Source: Alkalimonas sp. (lineage in GTDB: Bacteria; Pseudomonadota; Gammaproteobacteria; Enterobacterales; Alteromonadaceae). From it: 64,000 bases of DNA. The position numbers and the translations under genes were made by a program. The stretch spans positions 1 to 64,000 of the forward strand of contig NZ_JAFIFQ010000009.1 in the NCBI RefSeq assembly GCF_020831925.1, read 5' to 3'. The notes below the pieces were generated by a model, which saw nothing but the letters and a program-made list of their open reading frames with translations, was not told where the DNA came from and did not search any database. This document shows, piece by piece, positions 17,469-27,565 of this stretch (position 1 is the stretch's first letter; every line of letters begins with the position of its first letter).

Positions 17469-18492
17469 GAATATTGAAAAGCCAAGCTTTGATGTTGGTA
17501 AGCTCGATGGCGTTGAAAAGGCTGCAATTCTGCTGTTAAGTTTATCAGAGGAAGATGCAGCCCAGATCCTAAAGCACCTGGAACCTAAGCAGGTGCAAAA
17601 GGTGGGTACGGCCATGGCGCAGATGACCGATCTGAATCAGGCCAAGATTTCAGCGGTGCACCGGCTTTTTATTGAGCAAATCCAGAATTTCAGCACCATT
17701 GGCTTCCAGAGCGAAGAGTTTATCAAGCGAGCTCTAACCGCAGCCTTGGGTGAAGAAAAAGCGGCCAACTTGATCGATCAGATTGTATTAGGTGGCAGTG
17801 CCAAAGGTCTGGACTCTCTAAAGTGGATGGACTCCAAGCAAGTAGCCAATATCATCCGTAATGAGCACCCGCAGATACAGACCATCGTGTTGTCTTACCT
17901 GGCTCCGGAGCAGTCAGCAGAAATTTTGTCGCAGTTCTCTGAAAAAGTCCGGCTGGACTTGACCATGCGGATTGCCAATTTAGAAGAAGTGCAACCAGCA
18001 GCCTTGCAGGAATTGAATGAGATTATGGAGAAACAATTTGCCGGTCAAGCTGGTGCGCAAACGGCTAAAATGGGTGGCTTGAAAGCTGCGGCCGACATTC
18101 TTAACTATCTGGATACCAACATTGAAGGTCAGTTGCTGGATTCCATCCGTGAAAATGACGAGGAAATGGCGCAGCAAATCCAGGATCTGATGTTTGTTTT
18201 TGAAAACCTGATTGATGTTGAAGATCGAGGCATTCAAACACTGTTGCGTGAAGTAGAGCAAGATATTTTGATGAAGGCCTTAAAAGGTGCGGATGATGCA
18301 CTGAAAGAGAAAATCTTTGGCAATATGTCGAAGCGGGCGGCTGAACTACTGCGCGATGATCTGGAGGCGATGGGCCCAGTCCGCGTCAGTGATGTAGAAG
18401 CGGCACAAAAAGAAATCCTGGCCACTGCGCGGCGACTGGCGGATGCTGGTGAAATTATGCTTGGCGGTGGTGGTGGTGATGACTTCCTGTAA
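17461..18492 (+). CDS. fliG: Flagellar motor switch protein FliG
   Basis: 343 residues from the ATG at 17461, which overlaps the end of fliF and has GGAAGAAG before it; longer frames add unrelated residues. FliG couples the rotor to the stator and, with FliM and FliN, sets rotation direction. Seen: DGVEKAAILLLSLSEEDAA at the N-terminus, the central EHPQ motif (NEHPQIQTIVLSYL), and charged C-terminal helices (EVEQDILMKALKGADDALKEKIFGNMSKRAAELLRDD region) that touch the stator. Confidence 0.96.
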   Translation: MTENIEKPSFDVGKLDGVEKAAILLLSLSEEDAAQILKHLEPKQVQKVGTAMAQMTDLNQAKISAVHRLFIEQIQNFSTIGFQSEEFIKRALTAALGEEKAANLIDQIVLGGSAKGLDSLKWMDSKQVANIIRNEHPQIQTIVLSYLAPEQSAEILSQFSEKVRLDLTMRIANLEEVQPAALQELNEIMEKQFAGQAGAQTAKMGGLKAAADILNYLDTNIEGQLLDSIRENDEEMAQQIQDLMFVFENLIDVEDRGIQTLLREVEQDILMKALKGADDALKEKIFGNMSKRAAELLRDDLEAMGPVRVSDVEAAQKEILATARRLADAGEIMLGGGGGDDFL

Positions 18493-18513
18493 TTCTGTTC
18501 TGCGGGACCTGCT

Positions 18514-19350
18514 ATGAGTTCTGATCAGTTTCGCTATAAGCGACCATTCTCTCCAGATGCCAATACTTTGGAGCAGCTGAAGGAATGGTCGAGCCCTGAT
18601 CTTACCGATGACATGCGTAAGAACGAAAAAACCAATGCGCTGAATAAAACCAGACCTGAACCCAAAAAATCCGATGACATTGTGCAGCAGGATGAGGATG
18701 ATCTTAGTATCAAACCGCTGACGGCTGAACAAATGGAAGCGTTGCGCCAGCAAGCCTATGAAGCGGGCTTCTCAGAAGGCAAAGAGGATGGTTTTGCCAA
18801 AGGTTACGAAGAAGGACGCCAGCAAGGTCAGGAAGATGGCGTTAAGCAAGGTCTGGCCGAAGGCAAAAAGCTTGGTTTTGAAGAAGGCCAGCAGCAAAGT
18901 GAGCAGCAATTCTTGGCTCTTGAGCAGCTCTTGGATCAATTGCAGCAGCCGTTGAAACAGCTGGATAATCAAGTCGAGCAAGAGTTGTTGGCGCTAGCAC
19001 TTGCAATGGCCAAAGCCGTATTGCAAACCGAAGTACAAACCAATCAACAAGTGATCCTCAAAGCACTGCAGCAGGCGATTGATGCGTTGCCGCTGCGTCA
19101 TGGCAAAGTACAGATTAAGTTGCATCCAGATGATTTGGTTATTATTCAGCAGCATTACAGTGCTGAACAGTTGAGTGAACGAGCTTGGCAGCTGCTGGCA
19201 GAGCCGACATTAAGTCGTGGTGGTTGCCGACTTGAAACCGAACAATCTACGGTTGACCGTAGCATGGAACAACGACTTGCTAGCGCTTTGGCTCATTTCA
19301 TTCAGCAAGAAGTTCCAACGAATGATCAGGCGGAGGAAGCACCCGAATGA
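18514..19350 (+). CDS. fliH: Flagellar assembly protein FliH
   Basis: 278 residues. Regulatory partner of the export ATPase FliI. A run of Gly-x3-Gly repeats ([19 protein letters not shown] and onward, about 88-125) is the FliH hallmark and forms an unusual helix dimer. The C-terminal domain ([17 protein letters not shown], then LHPDDL) resembles the ATP synthase delta-like region of the family. It overlaps fliI by 4 bases. Confidence 0.93.
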   Translation: MSSDQFRYKRPFSPDANTLEQLKEWSSPDLTDDMRKNEKTNALNKTRPEPKKSDDIVQQDEDDLSIKPLTAEQMEALRQQAYEAGFSEGKEDGFAKGYEEGRQQGQEDGVKQGLAEGKKLGFEEGQQQSEQQFLALEQLLDQLQQPLKQLDNQVEQELLALALAMAKAVLQTEVQTNQQVILKALQQAIDALPLRHGKVQIKLHPDDLVIIQQHYSAEQLSERAWQLLAEPTLSRGGCRLETEQSTVDRSMEQRLASALAHFIQQEVPTNDQAEEAPE

Positions 19351-20693
19351 GCTTATCCTTGGCTGATAGGATCCGCAAGCAACAGCACTACATTCGACCA
19401 AGCAGGCCCTCAGTATCTGGCCAATTGGTACGAGTTGTTGGCCTGACACTGGAGGCAACCGGTTGCAGTGCAGGCATTGGTCAAAGTTGCGAAGTGGAAA
19501 CGGCGCAGGGCATTATTCTGGCCGAAGTAGTGGGTTTTGCGGGCGACCGAATTTTTCTGATGCCAAAAGATGATATTTCCGGGGTGGTGCCTGGTGCTAA
19601 AGTGACCCCTGTATTGCACGAACAGGGCGTGCCATTGTGCATGGGGTTGCTCGGCCGGGTGGTAGACGGAGCTGGTAAGCCGTTGGATGGCAAAGGACCT
19701 ATCGTTGCCACTGAATTTGCCCGCAACCGCAAAGTTCCCATTAATCCACTGCAGCGTCAACCCATACGAACTCCGCTGGATGTTGGTGTGCGCGCGATCA
19801 ACAGCGCGTTGACGGTAGGCAAAGGCCAGCGGATGGGGCTATTTGCTGGGAGTGGTGTCGGTAAAAGCGTGTTGCTTGGCATGATGACACGAGGTACCAG
19901 TGCAGATGTGATTGTGGTTGGTTTGGTTGGTGAACGGGGCCGTGAGGTCAAAGAGTTCATTGATGATATATTAGGTGAAGAAGGTCGCGAGCGCGCCGTG
20001 GTGGTGGCGTCGCCAGCCGATGTGTCGCCAGTGATGCGGCTAAAAGGCTGCGAAACGGCCGTACAAATTGCGGAATATTTTCGCGATCAGGGCCTGGATG
20101 TATTGCTGCTGATTGACTCCATTACCCGTTATGCCCAGGCTCAGCGTGAAATTGCATTGGCGGTTGGGGAGCCGCCGGCTACCAAAGGTTATCCACCATC
20201 GGTGTTTGCCAAATTGCCTGCCTTGGTGGAGCGGGCTGGCAACGGTGCCGCTGGCAAAGGCTCCATTACCGGTTTTTATACGGTGTTGTCTGAGGGCGAT
20301 GATTTGCAGGATCCCATCGCCGATGCTTCCCGGGCGATTTTGGACGGACATATTGTGCTGTCACGCCAGTTGGCTGATAGCGGCCACTTTCCAGCCATTG
20401 ATATTGAGCAGTCGATTAGCCGGGTGATGCCGGCAGTCACCAGCATGGAACATCAACTGATGGCACGGCAATTAAAACAACTCTATGCCAGTTACCGTCA
20501 AAGTAAGGATTTAATCGCCATCGGCGCTTACGTCAAAGGCAGTGATCCTTTGCTGGACAAAGCAGTGGCTTTAATGCCTGCGATCAACCGCTTTTTGCAA
20601 CAGGGTATGAAAGACGTGGTGGCTTATGATGAGAGTTTGCTGGCGCTGACTAACTTATTGCCACTTCCGGCGCAAGCCAAAGCAACAGGGTAG
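19347..20693 (+). CDS. fliI: Flagellum-specific ATP synthase FliI
   Basis: 448 residues. Cytoplasmic hexameric ATPase that helps unfold and feed substrates to the flagellar export gate. Seen: Walker A AGSGVGKS near 167-174, [11 protein letters not shown], Walker [17 protein letters not shown] near 250, and [21 protein letters not shown], all typical of the F1-beta-like FliI family. It starts inside the fliH stop (ATGA). Confidence 0.96.
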   Translation: MSLSLADRIRKQQHYIRPSRPSVSGQLVRVVGLTLEATGCSAGIGQSCEVETAQGIILAEVVGFAGDRIFLMPKDDISGVVPGAKVTPVLHEQGVPLCMGLLGRVVDGAGKPLDGKGPIVATEFARNRKVPINPLQRQPIRTPLDVGVRAINSALTVGKGQRMGLFAGSGVGKSVLLGMMTRGTSADVIVVGLVGERGREVKEFIDDILGEEGRERAVVVASPADVSPVMRLKGCETAVQIAEYFRDQGLDVLLLIDSITRYAQAQREIALAVGEPPATKGYPPSVFAKLPALVERAGNGAAGKGSITGFYTVLSEGDDLQDPIADASRAILDGHIVLSRQLADSGHFPAIDIEQSISRVMPAVTSMEHQLMARQLKQLYASYRQSKDLIAIGAYVKGSDPLLDKAVALMPAINRFLQQGMKDVVAYDESLLALTNLLPLPAQAKATG

Positions 20694-20699
20694 GCCATT

Positions 20700-21146
20700 A
20701 TGGCAAATAAGCAGTTGGAGTTACTAGTAAAAGTACAGCTTGAGCGAGAAGAGAAGCTGCAAGCCAACTTTGTGCAGGCGCTGCAATTTACCCGCCAAGC
20801 AGAGCAAAAATATCAGGGCTTGGCCGATTATCGAACGGATTACATCCAACAAAGCCAACAACAAGGCAGCCTCGGCTTGCAAAGCCGACAGTACAATCAA
20901 TTTGTCAGCTTTATCGCTAAGCTGGATTTAGCTTTGCAGCAACAAGCCCAGCAAATTCAACAAGCGCAGGCCGTAATGGAACAGCGTCGTCAGCAATGGT
21001 TGGCGATGCAAAAAAAACGCAAGGCACTGGAGTACTTGCTAGAGCAACAAAAGCAGCAAGCCATGAAAAAAGCAGCCCGTACGGAGCAATTGTTGCAGGA
21101 TGAGGTGGCTATGCAGCAGTTTGTCCGTCGGCAGCAACCCCATTAA
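20700..21146 (+). CDS. fliJ: Flagellar export protein FliJ
   Basis: 148 residues, almost entirely coiled coil and rich in Gln and Lys. Matches the FliJ pattern: an N-terminal LLVKVQLEREEKLQ helix, a long middle helix, and QQAMKKAARTEQLLQDE near the end. It acts as the stalk of the FliI ring and an escort for export chaperones. It lies 6 bases after fliI. A 92-base gap follows with no clear promoter. Confidence 0.88.
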   Translation: MANKQLELLVKVQLEREEKLQANFVQALQFTRQAEQKYQGLADYRTDYIQQSQQQGSLGLQSRQYNQFVSFIAKLDLALQQQAQQIQQAQAVMEQRRQQWLAMQKKRKALEYLLEQQKQQAMKKAARTEQLLQDEVAMQQFVRRQQPH

Positions 21147-21238
21147 ATCATCTTTTCCTGAACATTCTGGCCTGGATTTTGAATAACCTAATCAGACTTG
21201 AACGATCCCAATCAATCTGAGCTGTGAGGAGAAGACGC

Positions 21239-23080
21239 ATGGCGGATGCATTACAGATGTTCTTAATGACGGGCAGCCCCTTGCAGCTTGGTGCCGGCAC
21301 TGCGGCTAAGACCGATGATGCAGAAGCACCGTTGAACTCTGAAACCCTGCCTTTTGCAGCCCAATTGGCTGAGGCTGGCGAGCAGCCAGTTGTTATGACG
21401 GAACGGCAAAAAGCTGCCGCTTCCTCGGTGCAGGAAAGCATGTTGCCAGAGCCGGTAAACCCTGAATCATTGCAGGCTATCATCACGGATGAGCAAAGTT
21501 CTGCCGATGATAAAGATGCTGCCAGAGCCTGGCTTGCCATCATTCGGGCCGGCCAGCAAGAAAGCGCCAGTATTACAGTGACAGCCGCATCGGCCAAGCA
21601 AGGGCGAGCGCTTTTGGTCGAAGCCTCGGAGGATTCGGAGGATAAGGAAGAGCGCACAAACCAGTATGGGTCTTCAGCGCTGCTTACTGCATCCGCGAAA
21701 GCAACGATGGCAAGCGAGTCAGACCTGGATAAAGCGAGTTTTCGCCTGAATGTCAAAGAAGACGTCAGCAAAGCGTCGAACAAAAGCGAGACAGCGGCTG
21801 AAGATGAGAGCTCACAGGAGGTGACTGATTCTGCCACGAAAGCTAACAGCAAAACGGTAACGGATAAGCAGCTTGTGGCTGTTCAAGCTCGTGAATTGGC
21901 GACAGACAAAGCAGCCGTTGGCAATGACAACAAAGCAGATGCTCCAAAGGCTTCACTGGTTCAGGCCGTTGGGCAGAGCACTGAAGCGCAAGTGCGTAAA
22001 ACAGCCAGCCAAGATGTCGCGACAGACGATGTGCTGGATACTGAGGTTGAGCCGTCTGAGAAAGTGCTGTCAGCTGATATAACAAAACAATGGGCGGGTG
22101 AGGCAGCTTTGCAATTAGCAAAACCTAAAGAATTCAGAGTCGATGGCGGTCCAGTGAGCATGCCCGATCCTGTCGAAGATGAGACGGATGCCAACCAACA
22201 ACAGTTGTTGCAAGACTCGATAGAATTGGCTGCTTCGCCTGTGCTGACCAAGGTACCACTCGCCGATGCAGGCAATCAGCAACAGACGCTGGCAGGGGCA
22301 GTGCAAGCCCGGGCTGAAGCCAGGGGCAGTGCAGTGCAGCCTGATACTCAATCAGGGCAGCAAAAGTCAGGCGAGCAAAAAGAGCAAAGTACTGCTAGTA
22401 CTGCTTTCAGTGCTATGCAGCAAGCTCAGGCGGAGAATGAGCAGGCAGGTGGTGGTCGGTTCGATGCGACCATGACACAAGAGCATGCGGCTATTGAGCA
22501 TAGCCAGCAGCGTGCTCAAAATAGCAGTCAGTTTGCTAACAGCCAGGGGCAAACCGGGCAAAACACCTCATCGCAGGCAACAGCTGCCAGCACAGCGCAA
22601 ATGGTACAAAGCCAGGGCAGTGCCTCGGTCCAGACTACCAGCGCAACGTCTAGTGTCAGTGAGTTATTGAAACAGCCTTTGAACCTTCTGACAGCGGATG
22701 CGACAGGTCAGCTGCGAGAGCGCCTAGTGATGATGGTGCGTAACTCGGTACATAGCGCTGAGATCAAGCTGGACCCAGCGGAACTCGGTAGCATGCACAT
22801 CCGAGTCAGTATGCAGCAGGATCAGGCCAGCGTGCAGTTTTTAGTGCAACAAGCCCATGCCAAAGAAATTTTGGAAGAACAATTACCAAAGCTGCGCGAT
22901 ATGCTGGGTGAGCAGGGTATTGAGTTGACGGATGGGCAAGTGTCGCAACAACAATCCGGTCAGCAGCAGAATGCAGGTGGCAATGGCAATGGCAAGATGG
23001 ATGATGAAGAGGATCTGATGCAAGAACAACGTCTCCCGGTCGCTAAGCCCTCTAATCGCTTGGTGGATTATTATGCCTAG
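21239..23080 (+). CDS. fliK: Flagellar hook-length control protein FliK
   Basis: 613 residues from the ATG at 21239, which has AGGAGAAG before it (the frame is open from a GTG at 21224). Secreted ruler that stops hook growth by switching FlhB specificity. The N-terminal 480 residues are low-complexity, rich in A, Q, S, E and T. The conserved Flg_hook domain is at about 490-580 (LRERLVMMVRNSVHSAEIKLDP, LGSMHIRVSM, LPKLRDMLGEQGIEL). A second FliK-like gene lies at 43006-44829. Confidence 0.9.
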   Translation: MADALQMFLMTGSPLQLGAGTAAKTDDAEAPLNSETLPFAAQLAEAGEQPVVMTERQKAAASSVQESMLPEPVNPESLQAIITDEQSSADDKDAARAWLAIIRAGQQESASITVTAASAKQGRALLVEASEDSEDKEERTNQYGSSALLTASAKATMASESDLDKASFRLNVKEDVSKASNKSETAAEDESSQEVTDSATKANSKTVTDKQLVAVQARELATDKAAVGNDNKADAPKASLVQAVGQSTEAQVRKTASQDVATDDVLDTEVEPSEKVLSADITKQWAGEAALQLAKPKEFRVDGGPVSMPDPVEDETDANQQQLLQDSIELAASPVLTKVPLADAGNQQQTLAGAVQARAEARGSAVQPDTQSGQQKSGEQKEQSTASTAFSAMQQAQAENEQAGGGRFDATMTQEHAAIEHSQQRAQNSSQFANSQGQTGQNTSSQATAASTAQMVQSQGSASVQTTSATSSVSELLKQPLNLLTADATGQLRERLVMMVRNSVHSAEIKLDPAELGSMHIRVSMQQDQASVQFLVQQAHAKEILEEQLPKLRDMLGEQGIELTDGQVSQQQSGQQQNAGGNGNGKMDDEEDLMQEQRLPVAKPSNRLVDYYA

Positions 23081-23163
23081 CCAGGTTTTTGCATGGCCGC
23101 TAATTGCGATCCAGCCAACCAGCGTTCACAATAGCAAACAACTGAGCAAGAATGAGGTCTGGC

Positions 23164-23682
23164 ATGGCGGATGATAATGAACTGAAAATAGCGGAAGGGA
23201 GTGGCAAAAAGAAGCTGCTAATCATGATAGGAGCATCGGTTGCTATTTTGCTTATCGCTGTGGTTGCTGTGCTGTTCTTTTTTTCATCGGACGATAGTAT
23301 GCCATCAGCAGGCGGCCCCGGGGCAGTCACCAGTGCGGATGGGACACCTGCAGCACCAACGGGGACAGCCTATTACGTGCCTTTGCCCAGGCCCTTTATT
23401 TTTAATGTACCGGGCAGTACCCGGGATCGTTTGGTACAAATTAGGGTGCAACTGTTGGTGCGCGGCAGCAACAACGATACGTTGGCTAAGCGACACATTC
23501 CGCTGATTGAAGGCACTTTGCTGCAAACGTTTAGCAGTGCCAATGCCGATGATTTAGTAACAGCGGCCGGTAAAGAGAGTTTACGCAATAAAGCTTTGAG
23601 CGATTTACAGCAAGAGCTGTTGAAAGTCACCGGGACAGTGGTGGTGGAAGAAGTCCTTTTCACCGGTTTTGTGATGCAATAA
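23164..23682 (+). CDS. fliL: Flagellar basal body-associated protein FliL
   Basis: 172 residues from the ATG at 23164 (GAGG before it). Single-pass inner-membrane protein with its helix at about 19-41 (LLIMIGASVAILLIAVVAVLFFF). A periplasmic domain (YVPLPRPFIFNV, then LVQIRVQLLVR) forms a ring around the stator and raises torque. Standard FliL layout, directly before fliM. Confidence 0.93.
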   Translation: MADDNELKIAEGSGKKKLLIMIGASVAILLIAVVAVLFFFSSDDSMPSAGGPGAVTSADGTPAAPTGTAYYVPLPRPFIFNVPGSTRDRLVQIRVQLLVRGSNNDTLAKRHIPLIEGTLLQTFSSANADDLVTAAGKESLRNKALSDLQQELLKVTGTVVVEEVLFTGFVMQ

Positions 23683-23694
23683 AAGGGTAGCGCC

Positions 23695-24783
23695 GTGACG
23701 GACTTATTGTCACAAGATGAAATTGATGCCTTATTACACGGCGTTGATGACATTGAAGAAGAAGAAATCGACGACGGTGGTGATGGCCCCGGTCGGTCTG
23801 CAACCGAATACGACTTCTCCTCTCAGGACAGGATCGTACGTGGTCGCATGCCAACCCTGGAGTTGGTGAACGAACGCTTTGCCCGTCATATGCGTATTAG
23901 CTTGTTCAATATGATGCGTCGTTCGGCAGAGGTGTCGATCAATGGCGTGCAGATGATTAAGTTTGGTGAGTACGTCCATACCCTCTTTGTGCCAACCAGC
24001 TTGAATATGGTGCGTTTCCGTCCACTCAAAGGTACTGGTCTGATTACCATGGAGGCCCGGCTGGTTTTTATTCTGGTGGATAATTTCTTTGGTGGCGATG
24101 GCCGCTATCATGCAAAAATTGAAGGCCGGGAATTTACGCCGACCGAGCGTCGTATTATTCAGATGCTGCTTAAGTTGATTTTTGAGGATTACAAAGAAGC
24201 CTGGGCGCCGGTGATGGATGTGTCCTTTGAGTACCTGGACTCGGAAGTCAACCCGGCCATGGCCAACATTGTCAGCCCGACTGAAGTGGTGGTGATCAGC
24301 TCTTTTCATATCGAGTTGGATGGAGGCGGTGGTGATTTCCATGTTGCCCTGCCTTATTCGATGCTGGAGCCTATCCGGGAATTACTGGACGCGGGTGTAC
24401 AAAGTGATAAGGAAGATACGGATCTGCGCTGGAGTAAGGCCATGCGCGATGAGATCATGGATGTTGAAGTGGATCTGACTACCAAGATGCTGGATGTGGA
24501 TCTCACACTAAAAGAAGTGATGGAGCTCAAAGCGGGTGATATTATTCCGGTTGAGTTACCGGATCATATTACCGTGCTGATCGAAGATCTGCCGACGTAT
24601 CGTGCGAAGTTGGGTCGCTCCCGTGACAATGTAGCGCTGAAAATTATCGAGAAAATTAAACGACCGGAGTCGGTCAAGTCTGAATTGCATGTCTTTACCA
24701 AAGGCGGCCGCAGGCTGGATAGTGACGCCGATATTTCCGAACTGGAAGCCGATCTGAATTTGGCGGCGCGCAAAGAGGATTAA
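23695..24783 (+). CDS. fliM: Flagellar motor switch protein FliM
   Basis: 362 residues, GTG start 12 bases after fliL behind AAAAGGG. The N-terminal LLSQDEIDALLHG peptide binds phosphorylated CheY. The middle domain contains PTSLNMVRFRPLKGTGLI, and the C-terminal SpoA-like domain (VDLTTKMLDVDLTLKEVMELKAGDIIP) pairs with FliN. Core C-ring component. Confidence 0.96.
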   Translation: MTDLLSQDEIDALLHGVDDIEEEEIDDGGDGPGRSATEYDFSSQDRIVRGRMPTLELVNERFARHMRISLFNMMRRSAEVSINGVQMIKFGEYVHTLFVPTSLNMVRFRPLKGTGLITMEARLVFILVDNFFGGDGRYHAKIEGREFTPTERRIIQMLLKLIFEDYKEAWAPVMDVSFEYLDSEVNPAMANIVSPTEVVVISSFHIELDGGGGDFHVALPYSMLEPIRELLDAGVQSDKEDTDLRWSKAMRDEIMDVEVDLTTKMLDVDLTLKEVMELKAGDIIPVELPDHITVLIEDLPTYRAKLGRSRDNVALKIIEKIKRPESVKSELHVFTKGGRRLDSDADISELEADLNLAARKED

Positions 24784-24787
24784 ACAA

Positions 24788-25174
24788 ATGGCTGATGATA
24801 AAGAAACCATGGATGATTGGGCTGCTGCCATGGCAGAGGCCGAAGGAACTGATGGCGCTACTGCAGTGGAGCTGGATGAGTTAAAAGAAGATGCACCGCC
24901 AGCCGGCGAGGATAAGCTAAAACTCGATACTATTTTGGATATTCCTGTCACCATCTCGATGGAAGTGGGACGTTCCAAAATCAGCATTCGTAATCTGCTG
25001 CAATTAAATCAGGGCTCTGTGGTCGAGTTGGAGCGGGTAGCTGGCGAGCCGTTGGATGTTTTGGTCAACGGCACCTTAATTGCGCATGGTGAGGTGGTGG
25101 TAGTCAACGACAAGTTTGGTATTCGGTTGACCGATGTGATCAGCCAGATTGAACGTATCAAGAAGTTGCGTTAA
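24788..25174 (+). CDS. fliN: Flagellar motor switch protein FliN
   Basis: 128 residues: an N-terminal acidic stretch (MDDWAAAMAEAEG), then the SpoA domain (LDIPVTISMEVGRSKISIRNLL, LDVLVNGTLIAHGEVVVVND, FGIRLTDVIS). Forms the base of the C-ring with FliM and docks the FliH-FliI complex. The stop overlaps the fliO start by one base. Confidence 0.96.
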   Translation: MADDKETMDDWAAAMAEAEGTDGATAVELDELKEDAPPAGEDKLKLDTILDIPVTISMEVGRSKISIRNLLQLNQGSVVELERVAGEPLDVLVNGTLIAHGEVVVVNDKFGIRLTDVISQIERIKKLR

Positions 25175-25743
25175 TGCGGTTCATTTTTGTCCATACACTT
25201 TGGTTTTGCCTGCTGCTCAGTGGTGTACTGTTGGCGGTTGAACCGGAGCCGACATCTGACACTGAGGTTGAGGTAGTCGCTGCGCAGCTTGAGGCTGTCA
25301 CTGCTGAACAGCCTCAGCAGGAGCTTGTGCTTGAAGACATTAAGCCAGTATCAGCGACAGAAGCGACCAGTTCGCCGTACCGCTTTGGTCAGGACAGAGC
25401 CGGTGGTGATCAGACGTTGAGCCGAGCTGGTTCTAGCTCAGGATTATCGCTTGGCAAAATCGTCATTTCTCTGGCATTCGTCATCCTTATGGTGTTAATG
25501 CTTGGGTGGGCTTTCAAAAAATTGACACTGCGGATCCCCGGCAGTCAACATATGAAGGTTATTAGCACCATTCCCCTTGGGCCTAAAGAAAGGCTGCTAG
25601 TGATTGAAATACAAGGGAAACAGCGAGTTCTTGGGGTGACCTCCCAGCAGATAAATTTCCTGTTTGAGCTCGACGAACCCTTGCCGGAAGAAAAGTTGGC
25701 ATCAGAATTTCATAGTCAGTTGCAATCGTGGTTGAAAAAGTAA
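25174..25743 (+). CDS. fliO: Flagellar export gate assembly protein FliO
   Basis: 189 residues, longer than in enterics. An N-terminal hydrophobic segment looks like a signal peptide or first helix. An acidic linker (about 22-65) and a second helix (LGKIVISLAFVILMVLMLGWAF, about 93-114) follow. The cytoplasmic tail has HMKVISTIPLGPKERLLVIEI, typical of FliO. It helps FliP assemble. It starts in the fliN stop (TAATG). Confidence 0.88.
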   Translation: MRFIFVHTLWFCLLLSGVLLAVEPEPTSDTEVEVVAAQLEAVTAEQPQQELVLEDIKPVSATEATSSPYRFGQDRAGGDQTLSRAGSSSGLSLGKIVISLAFVILMVLMLGWAFKKLTLRIPGSQHMKVISTIPLGPKERLLVIEIQGKQRVLGVTSQQINFLFELDEPLPEEKLASEFHSQLQSWLKK

Positions 25744-25752
25744 AAATGAACT

Positions 25753-26499
25753 ATGTTGCGACTTATTCTGGTGCTACTGGCATGTGGTCTTAGCCCTGCA
25801 GTTTTCGCTGAGGTTGGCACCTTGCAAGCCATCAGCGTCACCACCAACCCAGACGGCTCTCAAGAATACAGTGTAACGCTGCAAGTTCTGGCCATCATGA
25901 CTGCCCTGAGCTTTATTCCAGCTATGGTGATCATGATGACCAGCTTTACCCGCATCATTGTGGTGCTGGCCATACTAAGGCAGGCCATCGGTCTGCAGCA
26001 GTCGCCCTCCAACCAAGTACTGATTGGCATTGCTTTGTTCCTCACTTTTTTCATTATGGCGCCTGTCTTTAATGAAATTAACCAGCAAGCCTTACAGCCT
26101 TACCTTGCTGAAGAAAAAACCTCATTAGAAGCCGTAGAGTTGGCTATCGTACCTATCAAAGAGTTCATGCTGCATCAGACCAGGCTGCGCGATTTGGATA
26201 CTTTTGCCAGCATCGCTGGTGTCGAGGAGGTGGATAATCTGATGGACTTGCCGATCACGGTGATCATTCCGGCTTTTATTACCAGTGAACTGAAAACGGC
26301 CTTTCAAATTGGTTTTATGTTGTTTATTCCATTTTTAATCATCGACTTGGTGGTGGCCAGTGTTTTGATGGCCATGGGTATGATGATGTTGTCGCCGATG
26401 ATCATTTCGTTGCCTTTTAAATTGATGATGTTTGTGCTGGTCGATGGTTGGATCCTGGTGATGGGAACCATGGCCACCAGCTTTGGATTGGGGACTTAG
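25753..26499 (+). CDS. fliP: Flagellar export gate protein FliP
   Basis: 248 residues. Cleavable signal peptide ([19 protein letters not shown]), then four membrane helices. Seen: [28 protein letters not shown] and [17 protein letters not shown], the strongly conserved FliP blocks. With FliQ and FliR it forms the export gate core. The stop lies one base before fliQ. Confidence 0.96.
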   Translation: MLRLILVLLACGLSPAVFAEVGTLQAISVTTNPDGSQEYSVTLQVLAIMTALSFIPAMVIMMTSFTRIIVVLAILRQAIGLQQSPSNQVLIGIALFLTFFIMAPVFNEINQQALQPYLAEEKTSLEAVELAIVPIKEFMLHQTRLRDLDTFASIAGVEEVDNLMDLPITVIIPAFITSELKTAFQIGFMLFIPFLIIDLVVASVLMAMGMMMLSPMIISLPFKLMMFVLVDGWILVMGTMATSFGLGT

Positions 26500-26500
26500 C

Positions 26501-26770
26501 ATGAGCCCAGAAGTCTTCGTTGATGTGCTGCGTGATGCACTTTACATTGTGATTTTACTGGTCAGTGCCATTATTTTGCCGTCCTTGTTTGTTGGTTTGA
26601 TTGTGGCGGTTTTTCAGGCAGCCACCTCGATCAACGAACAAACCTTGAGCTTTTTACCGCGTTTGATTGTCACCATACTGGCATTGATTTTTGGTGGCCA
26701 CTGGCTCACCCGAGTGATCATGGACTTTACCGAAGGCTTAATCCTTAGTATTCCATCCGTGGTTGGTTGA
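26501..26770 (+). CDS. fliQ: Flagellar export gate protein FliQ
   Basis: 89 residues from the ATG at 26501, the exact usual FliQ length. Two membrane helices, with the conserved LFVGLIVAVFQAATSINEQTLSFLPR block between them. It wraps around the FliP-FliR core of the export gate. The frame is open 18 bases upstream, but those codons overlap fliP and are not conserved. Confidence 0.95.
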   Translation: MSPEVFVDVLRDALYIVILLVSAIILPSLFVGLIVAVFQAATSINEQTLSFLPRLIVTILALIFGGHWLTRVIMDFTEGLILSIPSVVG

Positions 26771-26782
26771 GCGAGGGCGGTT

Positions 26783-27556
26783 ATGGAATTTCACCTGAAC
26801 CTTATCATGCAAACTCTGGCAGATTTTTTGCTGCCCATGGCCAGGGTGAGCGGTGTGTTTATGATTATGGCTGGTTTAGGTACCCGTAACGTACCGATGC
26901 GCATTCGTGTACTGCTGATTGTCTCGTTAACGTTCATGATTATGCCAGTGATCCCGCCGGTACCAAACCCGGAGTTGATGTCGTTTCGCATGGTGCTGCA
27001 AGTGATGCAGCAGGTCACGATAGGCTTTGCTATTGGCTTTATGACGCTGATTTTTATTAATACTTTCATCGTTGCCGGCCAGGTGCTGGCGACCCAAAGT
27101 GGCCTGGCTTTTGCGTCGATGGTGGACCCAGCCAGTGGCATCAGCGTGCCGGCGATAGGTCAGTTTTATCTGATCCTCGCGACCCTGCTGTTCTTTATTT
27201 TTGATGGCCACCTGATCACCATTCAGATGCTGGTAATGAGTTTCGATACGCTGCCGATTGTCGATGCCTGGTGGTCGGTGCTGCAAATATGGGCGATTAT
27301 TGAGTTTTCAGGCTGGATGTTTGCCACGGCTTTATCGATCACATTGGCACCGATCATTGCCATGTTGGTGGTGAACCTGTCATTTGGCATCATGACCCGG
27401 GCGGCGCCTCAGCTGAATATCTTTGCCATCGGCTTTCCCATTACTATGTTATCCGGTTTACTGATCCTTTGGTTAACGCTGGATACCTTCCTGATTCATT
27501 ACGGCATTCAGTGGCAGATGACACTGGATTACACCTGCCGCGTCATCGGCTGTTAA
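26783..27556 (+). CDS. fliR: Flagellar export gate protein FliR
   Basis: 257 residues with about six hydrophobic segments. Seen: LLPMARVSGVFMIMAGLGTRNVP near the start, then IGFMTLIFINTFIVAGQVLATQSGLAFASMVDP, the diagnostic FliR block. Single-copy component completing the FliP5-FliQ4-FliR1 gate. It is followed 9 bases later by flhB. Confidence 0.95.
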   Translation: MEFHLNLIMQTLADFLLPMARVSGVFMIMAGLGTRNVPMRIRVLLIVSLTFMIMPVIPPVPNPELMSFRMVLQVMQQVTIGFAIGFMTLIFINTFIVAGQVLATQSGLAFASMVDPASGISVPAIGQFYLILATLLFFIFDGHLITIQMLVMSFDTLPIVDAWWSVLQIWAIIEFSGWMFATALSITLAPIIAMLVVNLSFGIMTRAAPQLNIFAIGFPITMLSGLLILWLTLDTFLIHYGIQWQMTLDYTCRVIGC

Positions 27557-27565
27557 GGAGCAACT

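Noticed and set aside
21167-21182. Sigma-54-like box TGGCCTGGATTTTGAA before fliK
   Set aside because: The essential -12 GC is GA; the surrounding gap is short and fliK is probably read through from fliE.
23093-23108. Sigma-54-like TGGCCGCTAATTGC before fliL
   Set aside because: GG and GC are one base too close together, which is not tolerated by sigma-54.
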